The notes: generated from the sequence alone by a model not told the origin. A stretch of 15,499 bases of DNA from an uncultured Eggerthellaceae bacterium (GCA_946626265.1 CAMOUE010000030.1:1-15499), one strand, 5' to 3'. Shown: positions 7,444 to 15,225, numbered from the stretch's first letter. Made by a program: numbers and translations.

Positions 7444-8211
7444 ATGCCCGAGCCAATCCTGCAAGCCATTGGTCTGACGAAGCGATTCGAGCGCAAAGGC
7501 CATCCAGATGTCTTAGCGGTCGATGGAGCGACGTTTTCCGTCATGCCGGGTGAATGCGTGGGAATCGTCGGTGGGTCGGGCAGCGGCAAATCCACCATTG
7601 CCCAAATGGTTACCCGCCTGATTGCCCCGACTTCTGGGCAAATCATCCTGAACGGCCATGATGTGACGAACGTGCGGGGCGCAGAGCTCAGGGCAATGGC
7701 AAAAGACGTGCAAATGGTATTCCAAAATCCTGTTTCGTCGTTCGATCCCCGTCGCACGCTTGGTGAGGGTATTGAGGAGAGCTTGCGCAACTTTGGCGCC
7801 AGCAAGCAGGAAGCGCATGAACGAGCGCAATCGCTGCTGGTCCGCTGCGGTCTGCCAGCGCAATTCTGCGATCGCTATCCACGTGAAGTTTCCGGTGGCC
7901 AATGCCAGCGCGCTGCCATTGCGCGTGCATTGGCTCCAAATCCTTCGTTAATCATTTGCGACGAAGCGACGAGTGCCCTCGACGTGACAGTTCAGGCGCA
8001 GATTGTCGAGCTGCTGCGCGATGTGGCACGCGAGTCGAACACTTCGTACCTGTTCATCTGTCATGATCTCGCGCTTGCGCAGGATTTCTGCGATCGCATC
8101 GTCGTCATGCAGAACGGAAGGATCGTCGAAGAGGGTACGGCTCGGGAGGTGACGCTTCATCCGCAACATCCGTATACACGCCAATTGCTCGATGCAGTCC
8201 TGAGCGCATAG
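7444..8211 (+). CDS. ABC importer ATPase, NikE/DppF-like
   Basis: This 255-residue ATPase is the second motor subunit. It has Walker A GGSGSGKST (43-51), Q-loop MVFQNPVSSFDPR (91-103, the usual DppF/NikE wording), signature VSGGQCQR (149-156), Walker B LIICDEATSALD (169-180), and switch H207 in FICHDLALA. The ending HPQHPYTRQLLDAV is the typical peptide/nickel ATPase C-terminus. Its start is three bases after the previous stop, with GAGGGA overlapping the end of that gene. It is the last gene of the operon, and no intrinsic terminator is visible after it. Its final 264 bases are also covered, antisense, by the extended frame of the GNAT gene. Confidence 0.93.
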   Translation: MPEPILQAIGLTKRFERKGHPDVLAVDGATFSVMPGECVGIVGGSGSGKSTIAQMVTRLIAPTSGQIILNGHDVTNVRGAELRAMAKDVQMVFQNPVSSFDPRRTLGEGIEESLRNFGASKQEAHERAQSLLVRCGLPAQFCDRYPREVSGGQCQRAAIARALAPNPSLIICDEATSALDVTVQAQIVELLRDVARESNTSYLFICHDLALAQDFCDRIVVMQNGRIVEEGTAREVTLHPQHPYTRQLLDAVLSA

Positions 8212-8772
8212 GCGATGCGGCAACCACGATGCGGCAGCTATGATGCGGCGAACTATGACGCAGCAGCTATAAAAGCGCCTCACATGCATTGCATAGATGC
8301 AACGAGGGTAGATGCCGTCTTGCAAGATGAAACCCTTTTCGGCCATCCCAAGCCGCTCGAGCGATTTCCGCCCTGCGACGTTGTCTGGATGAACAGCTGC
8401 GATGATCCAGGTTTTATCCATCATGAGCGCACGGTCGACGAGTTGCTTGCTCATGGAAAACATCATGTTCTTTCCCCGACACGACGGGTGCACGACGCAG
8501 CGCCCGATTTCGGCAACGTTTGCGGGATCTAGACCTGCTGCCTCCGCCTCGTGGCTGTGCACGAATGGATGGAGGAACAGGCCAGCGACTGCTACGAGGT
8601 GTTCATCCTCGAAGTTGCCCACGAAACGCATCCACTCGAAGTCGAAGAAATGGTCCCTGACTTCTTGCCTGATGGGCGGCCACCAGTCCTTGTGGGTAGC
8701 ATTTGACTCCACGAACTCGAATAAACCTTCAAGTTCGTCTCTGTCGTTGTCGTCCAGGTATCGGACGCTCAT
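7948..8772 (-). CDS. GNAT-family N-acetyltransferase with an abnormal antisense C-terminal extension
   Basis: The frame encodes 274 residues. Residues 1 to about 166 form a GNAT domain: hydrophobic LVAVAGLFLHPF (59-70), AEIGRCVVHPSCRGKNMM (87-104) with the acetyl-CoA-binding RGKN loop, and AAVHPDNVAGRKSLERLGM (125-143), the usual GNAT beta-bulge/helix region. GIYPRCIYAMHVRR closes the domain. The remaining 108 residues have no domain character: about 20 come from the tandem repeat at 8214-8270 and 87 are antisense of the last ATPase gene, so they probably have no history as protein. Domain alone would match the usual length of 150-180 residues. GGAAAGG (8777-8783) lies just before ATG 8772. 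It is downstream of purL on the same strand, 80 bases away. The acetyl acceptor is unknown. The reading frame is intact, but the product may be altered or unstable. Confidence 0.75.
   Translation of the reverse strand: MSVRYLDDNDRDELEGLFEFVESNATHKDWWPPIRQEVRDHFFDFEWMRFVGNFEDEHLVAVAGLFLHPFVHSHEAEAAGLDPANVAEIGRCVVHPSCRGKNMMFSMSKQLVDRALMMDKTWIIAAVHPDNVAGRKSLERLGMAEKGFILQDGIYPRCIYAMHVRRFYSCCVIVRRIIAAASWLPHRLCAQDCIEQLACIRMLRMKRHLPSRTLFDDPSVLHDDDAIAEILRKREIMTDEQVRSVRLACHIAQQLDNLRLNCHVEGTRRFVAND
8214..8270. repeat. Short imperfect tandem repeat at the convergent ATPase/GNAT junction
   Basis: Four head-to-tail units of 14, 14, 15 and 14 bases start three bases after the ATPase stop: GATGCGGCAACCAC, GATGCGGCAGCTAT, GATGCGGCGAACTAT and GACGCAGCAGCTAT. 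The middle unit has one extra base, which breaks the frame of the repeat. The array lies where the GNAT domain should end. The pattern suggests slippage, and a change in unit length here may have moved the GNAT stop codon. Confidence 0.7.
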
Positions 8773-8788
8773 AACGCCTTTCCATTAC

Positions 8789-8813
8789 GCATTTCAAATG
8801 CAAATCGAAATGC
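8789..8813. promoter_or_regulatory. Nested palindromes upstream of the GNAT gene
   Basis: GCATTTCAAATGC (8789-8801) is a perfect odd-length palindrome with a central C. Its left half, GCATTTC (8789-8795), is also an inverted match to GAAATGC (8807-8813). Two overlapping dyads therefore share one arm, 17-41 bases before the GNAT start, in the short AT-rich gap after purL. This fits an operator bound by two dimers, or alternative mRNA hairpins. No terminator for purL is visible in the gap. Confidence 0.4.
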
Positions 8814-8852
8814 ATTGGTTGTCATCAACAGTGCCAGCTGCGGTTGCCGCCT

Positions 8853-11800
8853 CTAGTCGGTGAAGTACTTCACGCCGCCCTCGAAGATGGGCTGGTAGTT
8901 TGCATCGGGGATGTTCTGGTACAAGCCGTGGCCGCTGCGCTCGGAGTGGCCCATCTTGCCGAACACGCGCCCGTCAGGGCTCGTAATGCCCTCGATCGCC
9001 AGCACCGAGCCGTTCGGGTTCGCACGCATGTCGAGGCTCGCCTCGCCGGCGAGGTCGACGTACTGCGTGGCAATCTGCCCGCCGGCTTTAAGCTGCGCCA
9101 GCACGTCATCGTTTGCGACGAAGCGGCCTTCGCCATGGCTGATGGCCACGGTGTGGATGTCGCCCACCTGGCACTGTGAGAGCCACGGCGACAGGTCCGA
9201 CGCCACGCGCGTGCGCACGATGCAGCTCTGGTGGCGGCCGATGTTGTTGAACGTGAGGGTGGGGCAGTCGGCATCCATCGGGCGGATGTCGCCGAACGGC
9301 ACGAGACCGAGCTTCACGAGCGCCTGGAAGCCGTTGCAGATGCCCAGCATCAGGCCGTCGCGCTTCTGCAGCAGGTTGCGCACTGCCTCGGTGACAGCCG
9401 GCGCGCGGAAGAACGCGGTGATGAACTTCGCGGAGCCGTCAGGCTCGTCGCCGCCAGAGAAGCCGCCAGGGATGAACACGATGTTCGAACCGTCGATGGC
9501 CTTCACGAGCGCCTCGGTGCTCTCGGCAACAGCGGCAGGTGAAAGGTTGTTCACGACGAACACTTCGGCTTCGGCGCCAGCACGGCGGAACGCACGTGCC
9601 GAGTCGAACTCGCAGTTGTTGCCGGGGAAGACGGGGATGACGACCTTGGGTTTCGCCGTCAGGATGGCAGGAGCGGCCTTTTTGCTCTCGGCGTGGAACG
9701 AGATGGTCTCGACCTCTTCGCCGGCGCCGCGATAGGGGAACACGCTCTCGAGCTTGCCCTCCCACGCTTCTTGCAGCGCAGCGAGGTCGACGGTTTCGTC
9801 GCCAGCGCGGATCTCGTACGTGTCGATCGTGGTGCCGATGAGCTTGACGTGCAGGCTGTCGGTCTTGGCCGGCAGCTCTGCACCGTCTGCGAGCTCGACC
9901 GCGAACGAACCGTATGCGGGAATGAACCAGGTGGACGTGTCCATGGCTTCGTCGACATCAAGGCCGATGCCGTTGCCGACGCACATCTTGAACAGCGCTT
10001 CAGCGTCGCACCCGTAGCCAGGCGTGGCAACAGCCAGCGCGCTGCCTTCGGCGATCAGCTTCTCGACGGCGTCGAGCACCTCGAGCATGCCGGCCTTCTC
10101 AGGCGTGAGTCCGTCGGCCTCGTAGTACGGGTGGATGCACACGACACGATGGCCTGCGCCCTTGAACTCGGGCGACACGACGCGCTCTGTCGTGCCGACG
10201 CCCACGGCGAAGCTGACGAGCGTGGGCGGGACGTCGAGCTCCTCGAAGCTGCCCGACATCGAGTCCTTGCCGCCGATGGCGCCGATGCCCAGGGCCATCT
10301 GCGCCATGAGCGCGCCCAACACGGCAGCTGCCGGTTTGCCCCAACGGGTCGGGTCGGTGCGCAGTTTCTCGAAGTACTCCTGGAACGTCAGGTACATGGT
10401 TTTGCGCTCGAAGCCGGCGGCCACGAGTTTCGCGACGCTCTCCACGACGGCCAGATAGGCGCCGGTGAACTGGTTCTTCTCGGAAATGTAAGGGTTGAAG
10501 CCCCATGCCATGCCGGTCGTGGTGGTCGTCTCGTTGTTGACGGGGAGCTTCGCGATCATGGCCATCGAAGGCGTGAGCTGGTGCTTGCCGCCGAACGGCA
10601 TGAGCACCGTGCCAGCGCCGATCGTCGAGTCGAAGCGCTCGGAGAGGCCCTTGTTCGAGGCGACGTTGAGGTCAGTCATGACGGCGGTCATGCGTTCTGT
10701 AAGCGATGCGTCGGCAAGGTCGGCCCATGCGGGCACGAACGACTCGGCGGAAAGGATGTGGATGTCCTGGTACTTCGGCGCGCCGTTGCTCGCCAGGAAG
10801 TCGCGGCTGACGTCGACGATCGTGCTGCCGTTCCACGTCATGCGCACGCGCGGCTCCTCGGTGACGACGGCAACTGGCGTGGCCTCGAGGTTCTCAGCGT
10901 AGGCCAGCTCGAGGAAGCGCTCGACGTCCTCGGGTGCGAGGTCGACGGCCATGCGCTCCTGGCTCTCGGAGATGGCGAGCTCGGTGCCGTCGAGGCCGTC
11001 GTATTTCTTGGGAACCTTGTTCAGGTCGATCTGCAGACCGTCGGCCAACTCGCCGATGGCGACGGACACGCCGCCCGCGCCGAAGTCGTTGCAGCGCTTG
11101 ATCATCTGGCATGCCTCGGTATTGCGGAACAGACGCTGGATCTTGCGCTCGACGGGCGCGTTGCCCTTCTGCACTTCGGCACCGCACGTCTCGAGACTCT
11201 CAACCTTGTGGGCCTTCGACGAGCCGGTGGCACCGCCGATGCCGTCGCGGCCGGTGCGGCCGCCCAGCAGCACGACGACGTCGCCGGGCGCAGGTGTCTC
11301 GCGGCGCACGTGATGTGCGGGCGTGGCGCCCACGACAGCGCCGATTTCCATGCGCTTTGCCACATAGCCTGGGTGGTACAGCTCGTTGACCTGGCCTGTC
11401 GCCAAGCCGATCTGGTTGCCGTAGCTCGAATAGCCAGCAGCAGCTGTCGTGACGAGCTTGCGCTGGGGCAGCTTGCCGGGGATGGTTTCGGAAACGGGAA
11501 CGAGCGGATCGCCCGCGCCGGGCACGCGCATCGCCTGGTAGACGTAGGCGCGGCCCGACAACGGGTCGCGGATGGCGCCGCCTACGCAGGTGGCTGCGCC
11601 GCCGAACGGCTCGATCTCGGTTGGATGGTTGTGCGTCTCGTTCTTGAATAGGAACAGCCAATCCTGTTCCTTCCCGTCAACGTTCGCCTTGATCTTGACC
11701 GTGCAGGCGTTGATCTCTTCGGACTCGTCGAGGTTCTTCAGGATGCCCTTCGACTTGAGGTACTTTGCACCAATGGTGCCCATGTCCATGAGGCAGACGG

Positions 11801-12623
11801 GCTTCTCGTCGCGGCCTAGCTCGTGGCGCATCTCGAGGTAGCGGTTGAACGCGGTCTGCACGATGGAGTCGTCGATCTCGACGTTTTCGAGGACGGTGCC
11901 GAACGTCGTGTGGCGGCAATGGTCCGACCAGTACGTGTCGATCATCTTGATCTCGGTGATCGTGGGGCAACGCTTTTCCTCGTCGCGGAAGTACTGCTGG
12001 CAGAACGTGACGTCCGCCAGATCCATGGCCAGGCCCCTGTCGGCTATGAAGGCTGCAAGCCCTTCCTCGTCGAGCTCGAGGAAGCCGTCGATGATCTCGA
12101 CCGGGTCGGGCTCGGGATAGTCCGTCTTCAGGGTGTCGACGGGCAGAAGCGAAGCCTCGCGCGTCTCGACGGGGTTGATGACGTAGCGCTTGACGGCTTC
12201 GATGTCGTCTTCGGTGAGCGGGCCTTCGAGTACGTACACCTTGGCATTGCGCACTTCGGGGCGCTCTCCTTGGCTGATGAGCTGGATGCATTGGCTCGCC
12301 GAGTCGGCGCGTTGGTCGAACTGGCCGGGGAGCGCCTCGACGGCGAACACGGTAGCGCCCTCGGCGATCGGGGCGACGCCCGTGTTGAAGGGCGCGGCTT
12401 CATCCATGAGCTTGCGACACGTGACGTCGGATTGCGGCTCGCTGAACACGGTGGGCACGCATTGCTCGAACAGGTCGTCCGAGATGCCCTCCACGTCGTA
12501 GCGGTTCAGGAGCCTAAGCCCCTCGATCCTGCCAATGCCCAGGATTTCCTTCAGTTCGTGCTCGAGAGCTCGGGCTTCGACGTCGAAACCCGGCTTCTTC
12601 TCTACGTAGACGCGCGCGACCAT
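8853..12623 (-). CDS. purL: Phosphoribosylformylglycinamidine synthase (single-chain FGAM synthase)
   Basis: This 1256-residue enzyme converts FGAR, glutamine and ATP to FGAM, the fourth step of purine synthesis in the cytoplasm. It is the fused form with PurS-like N-terminus, PurL core and C-terminal glutaminase. Visible landmarks are SDHCRHTTF near 230, KNETHNHPTEIEPFGGAATCVGGAIRDP in the ATP-binding core, GGRTGRDGIGGATGSS, FGAGGVSVAIGELADG, and the glutaminase motifs PVFPGNNCEFDSARAF, IPGGFSGGDEPDG, GICNGFQAL (nucleophile C1096) and SHGEGRF (H1163). The N-terminus MVARVYVEKKPGFDVEA fits the clostridial-type clade better than the enterobacterial one. I chose ATG 12623 because AGGAAGGTGG (12629-12638) is an excellent ribosome-binding site; the open frame continues upstream to 12800, but that part reads as non-coding. 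Length is complete and all catalytic motifs are intact. GNAT follows in the same direction. Confidence 0.97.
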   Translation of the reverse strand: MVARVYVEKKPGFDVEARALEHELKEILGIGRIEGLRLLNRYDVEGISDDLFEQCVPTVFSEPQSDVTCRKLMDEAAPFNTGVAPIAEGATVFAVEALPGQFDQRADSASQCIQLISQGERPEVRNAKVYVLEGPLTEDDIEAVKRYVINPVETREASLLPVDTLKTDYPEPDPVEIIDGFLELDEEGLAAFIADRGLAMDLADVTFCQQYFRDEEKRCPTITEIKMIDTYWSDHCRHTTFGTVLENVEIDDSIVQTAFNRYLEMRHELGRDEKPVCLMDMGTIGAKYLKSKGILKNLDESEEINACTVKIKANVDGKEQDWLFLFKNETHNHPTEIEPFGGAATCVGGAIRDPLSGRAYVYQAMRVPGAGDPLVPVSETIPGKLPQRKLVTTAAAGYSSYGNQIGLATGQVNELYHPGYVAKRMEIGAVVGATPAHHVRRETPAPGDVVVLLGGRTGRDGIGGATGSSKAHKVESLETCGAEVQKGNAPVERKIQRLFRNTEACQMIKRCNDFGAGGVSVAIGELADGLQIDLNKVPKKYDGLDGTELAISESQERMAVDLAPEDVERFLELAYAENLEATPVAVVTEEPRVRMTWNGSTIVDVSRDFLASNGAPKYQDIHILSAESFVPAWADLADASLTERMTAVMTDLNVASNKGLSERFDSTIGAGTVLMPFGGKHQLTPSMAMIAKLPVNNETTTTTGMAWGFNPYISEKNQFTGAYLAVVESVAKLVAAGFERKTMYLTFQEYFEKLRTDPTRWGKPAAAVLGALMAQMALGIGAIGGKDSMSGSFEELDVPPTLVSFAVGVGTTERVVSPEFKGAGHRVVCIHPYYEADGLTPEKAGMLEVLDAVEKLIAEGSALAVATPGYGCDAEALFKMCVGNGIGLDVDEAMDTSTWFIPAYGSFAVELADGAELPAKTDSLHVKLIGTTIDTYEIRAGDETVDLAALQEAWEGKLESVFPYRGAGEEVETISFHAESKKAAPAILTAKPKVVIPVFPGNNCEFDSARAFRRAGAEAEVFVVNNLSPAAVAESTEALVKAIDGSNIVFIPGGFSGGDEPDGSAKFITAFFRAPAVTEAVRNLLQKRDGLMLGICNGFQALVKLGLVPFGDIRPMDADCPTLTFNNIGRHQSCIVRTRVASDLSPWLSQCQVGDIHTVAISHGEGRFVANDDVLAQLKAGGQIATQYVDLAGEASLDMRANPNGSVLAIEGITSPDGRVFGKMGHSERSGHGLYQNIPDANYQPIFEGGVKYFTD

Positions 12624-12660
12624 GCGAGCCACCTTCCTGCGTGGGGTTTGCAATGAGTCC

Positions 12661-12666
12661 ATTATA
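12661..12666 (-). promoter_or_regulatory. purL promoter -10 box
   Basis: Read on the minus strand this is TATAAT, a perfect -10 consensus, 38 bases before the purL ATG. Transcription would begin near 12654, giving a leader of about 30 bases, too short for a purine riboswitch. No good -35 box lies 16-18 bases upstream (the 17-base position reads CGCTGT), so an activator may help or the promoter may be moderate. Confidence 0.6.
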
Positions 12667-12708
12667 AAGGGCAAGGGTTGCATACAGCGACATTGCGCGG
12701 GAATACGG

Positions 12709-12878
12709 ACGAGAAGTGCGCAAAGGGGTACTCCCCGCTTGCGGCCCCGCGGGGGTGCCCGCCGCTTGCGCAGGCAGGGAAAAACACGGGGATGATTCAA
12801 CCGAAACCTGTCGAGCAGCTGTAGGCGGACACCCTCCCGGCGCCGCAGGCGGGGACCGCCCCTTTGCGCACTTCCCGT
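12709..12878. repeat. Large imperfect inverted repeat (two 55-base arms, 60-base spacer)
   Basis: Arm 1 is 12709-12763 and arm 2 is 12824-12878. When arm 2 is reverse-complemented, the two align without gaps, with 46 of 55 bases equal. The longest exact block is 16 bases, GAAGTGCGCAAAGGGG with its complement. Each arm also holds its own small GGGG...CCCC hairpin whose loop sequence differs between arms. The spacer 12764-12823 is unremarkable. The element fills the gap between the divergent purL and peptidase genes, just upstream of the purL -10 box. It looks like a REP/BIME-style pair or a MITE-like remnant; no transposase is present and no target-site duplication was recognised. Confidence 0.8.
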
Positions 12879-12938
12879 CTCGGGCGGACGCGCTCAAGGG
12901 GCATTTTCTGAAGGAAATTCTTGCATTCTGGGGCGAAT

Positions 12939-12963
12939 TCGCTGACCATGAACGTATCAGCGA
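12939..12963. promoter_or_regulatory. Inverted repeat in the leader of the peptidase gene
   Basis: TCGCTGA (12939-12945) and TCAGCGA (12957-12963) are perfect inverted seven-mers with an eleven-base spacer, ending 21 bases before the ATG and just before the Shine-Dalgarno sequence AGGAAGAGG (12968-12976). It could be an operator or a leader hairpin. I could not identify a convincing promoter for this gene; TTGCAT at 12921-12926 is a weak -35 candidate without a good -10. Confidence 0.35.
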
Positions 12964-12984
12964 GTCTAGGAAGAGGTGAGCTTG

Positions 12985-15225
12985 ATGCCGAGCGAAGAGA
13001 GCAAGCACAAGCGCGAGAAGCCGTCGGCCAGGTATTCTTCGGAATCCCAACATACGGGGGCCCAATCGACGTTTCAGTCGCAAGGCACGTCCCAGGGCCA
13101 TCCCCAGTCGTCGACGCCGTCTTCGACGCATTCGAGTCCGCAGGTCATCGTCCAGACGCCTGCAGCTACGGCGCAGCCTTCCGCAGGCAAGCCGCGTTCG
13201 ATGGGCGCGACCTTCCTGCTGCCGCTCGTGATCGTGGCCGTGCTTTTCCTCGGTACGGGCATGTTCGGCAAGGGCTGCATGACCGTAAGCGATACGGACT
13301 ACGGATTCGGGGGAGCCGGCGGCAGCACGTACGGCACGGCCGACAACACGCCCGCTTACCAGATCAGCGACAGCCTGGGAACCGGGAATGAGGGCGATAG
13401 CTGGACCGTGCTCATGTACCTGTGCGGCTCCGACCTCGAGAGCACTTCGGTTAGGCTCGGCGGAGGGCAGGCGACGCAGAACCTCATAGAGCTCGCGAAG
13501 GCGAATCTCGGAACCAACGTGAACTACGTCATCGAAACGGGCGGCGCCAAGAAATGGCAGAACGACGTGGTCCAGTCGAGGTATCTGTGCCGCTACACCA
13601 TGGAGCAGGGCGCGCTCGCCCTCAAGGATCGCCAGCCGTCTGCCTCGATGGCGGAGGGCTCCACGTTCGCCGACTTCCTCAAATGGGGCGTGAACGCGTA
13701 CCCGGCCGACCACTATATGGTGCTTATCTGGGATCACGGCGGAGGAACCATAACGGGCGTCTGCCAGGACGATATCTATCCGACCAATTCCCGCGGCCAG
13801 AGCGATTCGCTGACGCTCGTCGAGATGCGCGATGCCATGAAGGACGCGGGCGTCACGTTCGACGTCGTCGGCTTCGACACGTGCCTGATGGCCACGCTCG
13901 AGACGGCGAACATCCTCTCGCCGTACGCGAAGTACATGGTCGCATCCGAGGAATCCGAGCCCGGCAGCGGCTGGGACTACGTGACGTGGCCGACCTGGCT
14001 CGGTTCGCATCCGGGCACCACGGGGGCCGATTTGGGTACCGTCATCTGCCAGTCGTACTACAACAAGTGCCGCAATAGCGGCCAGGCAGGCATGGCGACG
14101 TTGTCGGTCATCGATTTGGCGAAAGTCGGCAAAGTGGCCTCGGCGTTCGAGAAGGCGGCGGGCGATTTGGCGCGCGCGACCGTCGACCCGGCGTCGCTCA
14201 GGAGGCTCCACCAGGGCGCGCGTTCTACCGAGAACTACGGTGCGAGCGGGTTCTACTCCATGAACATGGTCGACTTGGGCGACCTCATGAACAAGACGGG
14301 CGGCGTCATCGGCAAGGATTCGGCTACCGTGTTGAGCGCGCTCAAGGATGCGGTCGTGTTCGAGACGCATGGCCGCAACCGTTCGTCGGCTTCGGGGCTC
14401 TCGGTATACTACCCGCTCCAAATCACCGATCGGAACGATTTCAAGCGCTATGCCGAGCTGAGCGACAACATCCCCTACCTCCAGTTCCTCGCGGTCATGT
14501 TCGGCGTGTACGACAACTACAACTGGAACAATTTCTCGAATGCAGTGTCGTTGACCGACGATCCCATGGTAGAGGACGACATGGGCATCGAGTACGTCCA
14601 GTCGAAGACGAGCGACGGGCATCTGGCACTGCAGATCACCGAGGGTGCCGAGAAGATCGCGAGCGTGTCGTTCGAGCTGTACGCCTACCTCGATCCGCTC
14701 GACATCCTGTGCTACCTCGGTTCCGACAACGATCTGAGCGGCTCGTACGAATCGGGCACGTTCGTCGACAACTTCCAAAACGAATGGCTGACGATCGACG
14801 GCCATTACGTCAGCCCGACTCTCTCCGAAGAGGGGGACGGGTACAACCTGTACTACATTCCCGTCATGTTGAACAGCCGCCAAACCGGTCTCATCGTGGA
14901 ATACGACTACGCGACGGACGAGTACAGTGTGCTGTGCGTGTGGGATGACGCATCGACGACTTCCGGCATGGCAGGAAAGACCGGCCAGCTGCTGCAAGAG
15001 GGCGATACGATCCAGTTCCTGTTCCCTGCATCGAACGCGACGACGGGCGCGAGCGACGTGATTCCGCTCGAGACCATGCAATGGCACGAAGACGCGACGA
15101 TCGCGTATGCGGGCCTCGGCGACGGGACGTTTGCCTACCGGTATCGGATCACCAACGTGCTCGGGAACGTACAGGAGACCGATCTCGTGTACCAGAAGTT
15201 CGAGAACGGTCGCCCCGTCTCGTGA
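12985..15225 (+). CDS. Membrane-anchored clostripain-family (C11) cysteine peptidase
   Basis: This 746-residue protein has a hydrophilic, Ser/Thr/Gln/Pro-rich N-terminal tail (1-73) without a signal peptide, one membrane helix (about 75-95, ATFLLPLVIVAVLFLGTGMF), then a large domain probably outside the cell. WTVLMYLCGSDLES (140-153) is the typical opening of the C11 fold. YMVLIWDHGGG (244-254) carries catalytic H251 and FDVVGFDTCLMA (292-303) carries catalytic C300; both are intact. SEESEPGSGWDY (321-332) is the next conserved block. The last 230 residues are beta-rich with Asp/Tyr/Gly and probably fold as an extra domain. Clostripains usually cut after Arg or Lys; specificity here is not readable. 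I chose ATG 12985 since AGGAAGAGG lies eight bases upstream; GTG 12976 and TTG 12982 are in frame. A strong terminator follows, so it is likely transcribed alone. Confidence 0.92.
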   Translation: MPSEESKHKREKPSARYSSESQHTGAQSTFQSQGTSQGHPQSSTPSSTHSSPQVIVQTPAATAQPSAGKPRSMGATFLLPLVIVAVLFLGTGMFGKGCMTVSDTDYGFGGAGGSTYGTADNTPAYQISDSLGTGNEGDSWTVLMYLCGSDLESTSVRLGGGQATQNLIELAKANLGTNVNYVIETGGAKKWQNDVVQSRYLCRYTMEQGALALKDRQPSASMAEGSTFADFLKWGVNAYPADHYMVLIWDHGGGTITGVCQDDIYPTNSRGQSDSLTLVEMRDAMKDAGVTFDVVGFDTCLMATLETANILSPYAKYMVASEESEPGSGWDYVTWPTWLGSHPGTTGADLGTVICQSYYNKCRNSGQAGMATLSVIDLAKVGKVASAFEKAAGDLARATVDPASLRRLHQGARSTENYGASGFYSMNMVDLGDLMNKTGGVIGKDSATVLSALKDAVVFETHGRNRSSASGLSVYYPLQITDRNDFKRYAELSDNIPYLQFLAVMFGVYDNYNWNNFSNAVSLTDDPMVEDDMGIEYVQSKTSDGHLALQITEGAEKIASVSFELYAYLDPLDILCYLGSDNDLSGSYESGTFVDNFQNEWLTIDGHYVSPTLSEEGDGYNLYYIPVMLNSRQTGLIVEYDYATDEYSVLCVWDDASTTSGMAGKTGQLLQEGDTIQFLFPASNATTGASDVIPLETMQWHEDATIAYAGLGDGTFAYRYRITNVLGNVQETDLVYQKFENGRPVS

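Noticed and set aside
8215..8532. Plus-strand open frame of 105 codons after the last ATPase
   Set aside because: It is antisense to the GNAT domain, and its first residues are translated from the tandem repeat. No ribosome-binding site was seen.
9693..11651. Plus-strand open frame of 652 codons inside purL
   Set aside because: High GC leaves long stop-free antisense frames. The product is Val/Arg/Gly/Asp-rich without motifs, and PurL on the other strand is complete.
12624..12660. Purine riboswitch upstream of purL
   Set aside because: The leader inferred from the -10 box is only about 30 bases, and no aptamer-like fold was seen.
12624..12800. N-terminal extension of PurL to an ATG at 12800
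   Set aside because: The added 59 residues come from the leader, -10 box and inverted repeat. The Shine-Dalgarno sequence at 12629-12638 sets the start at 12623.
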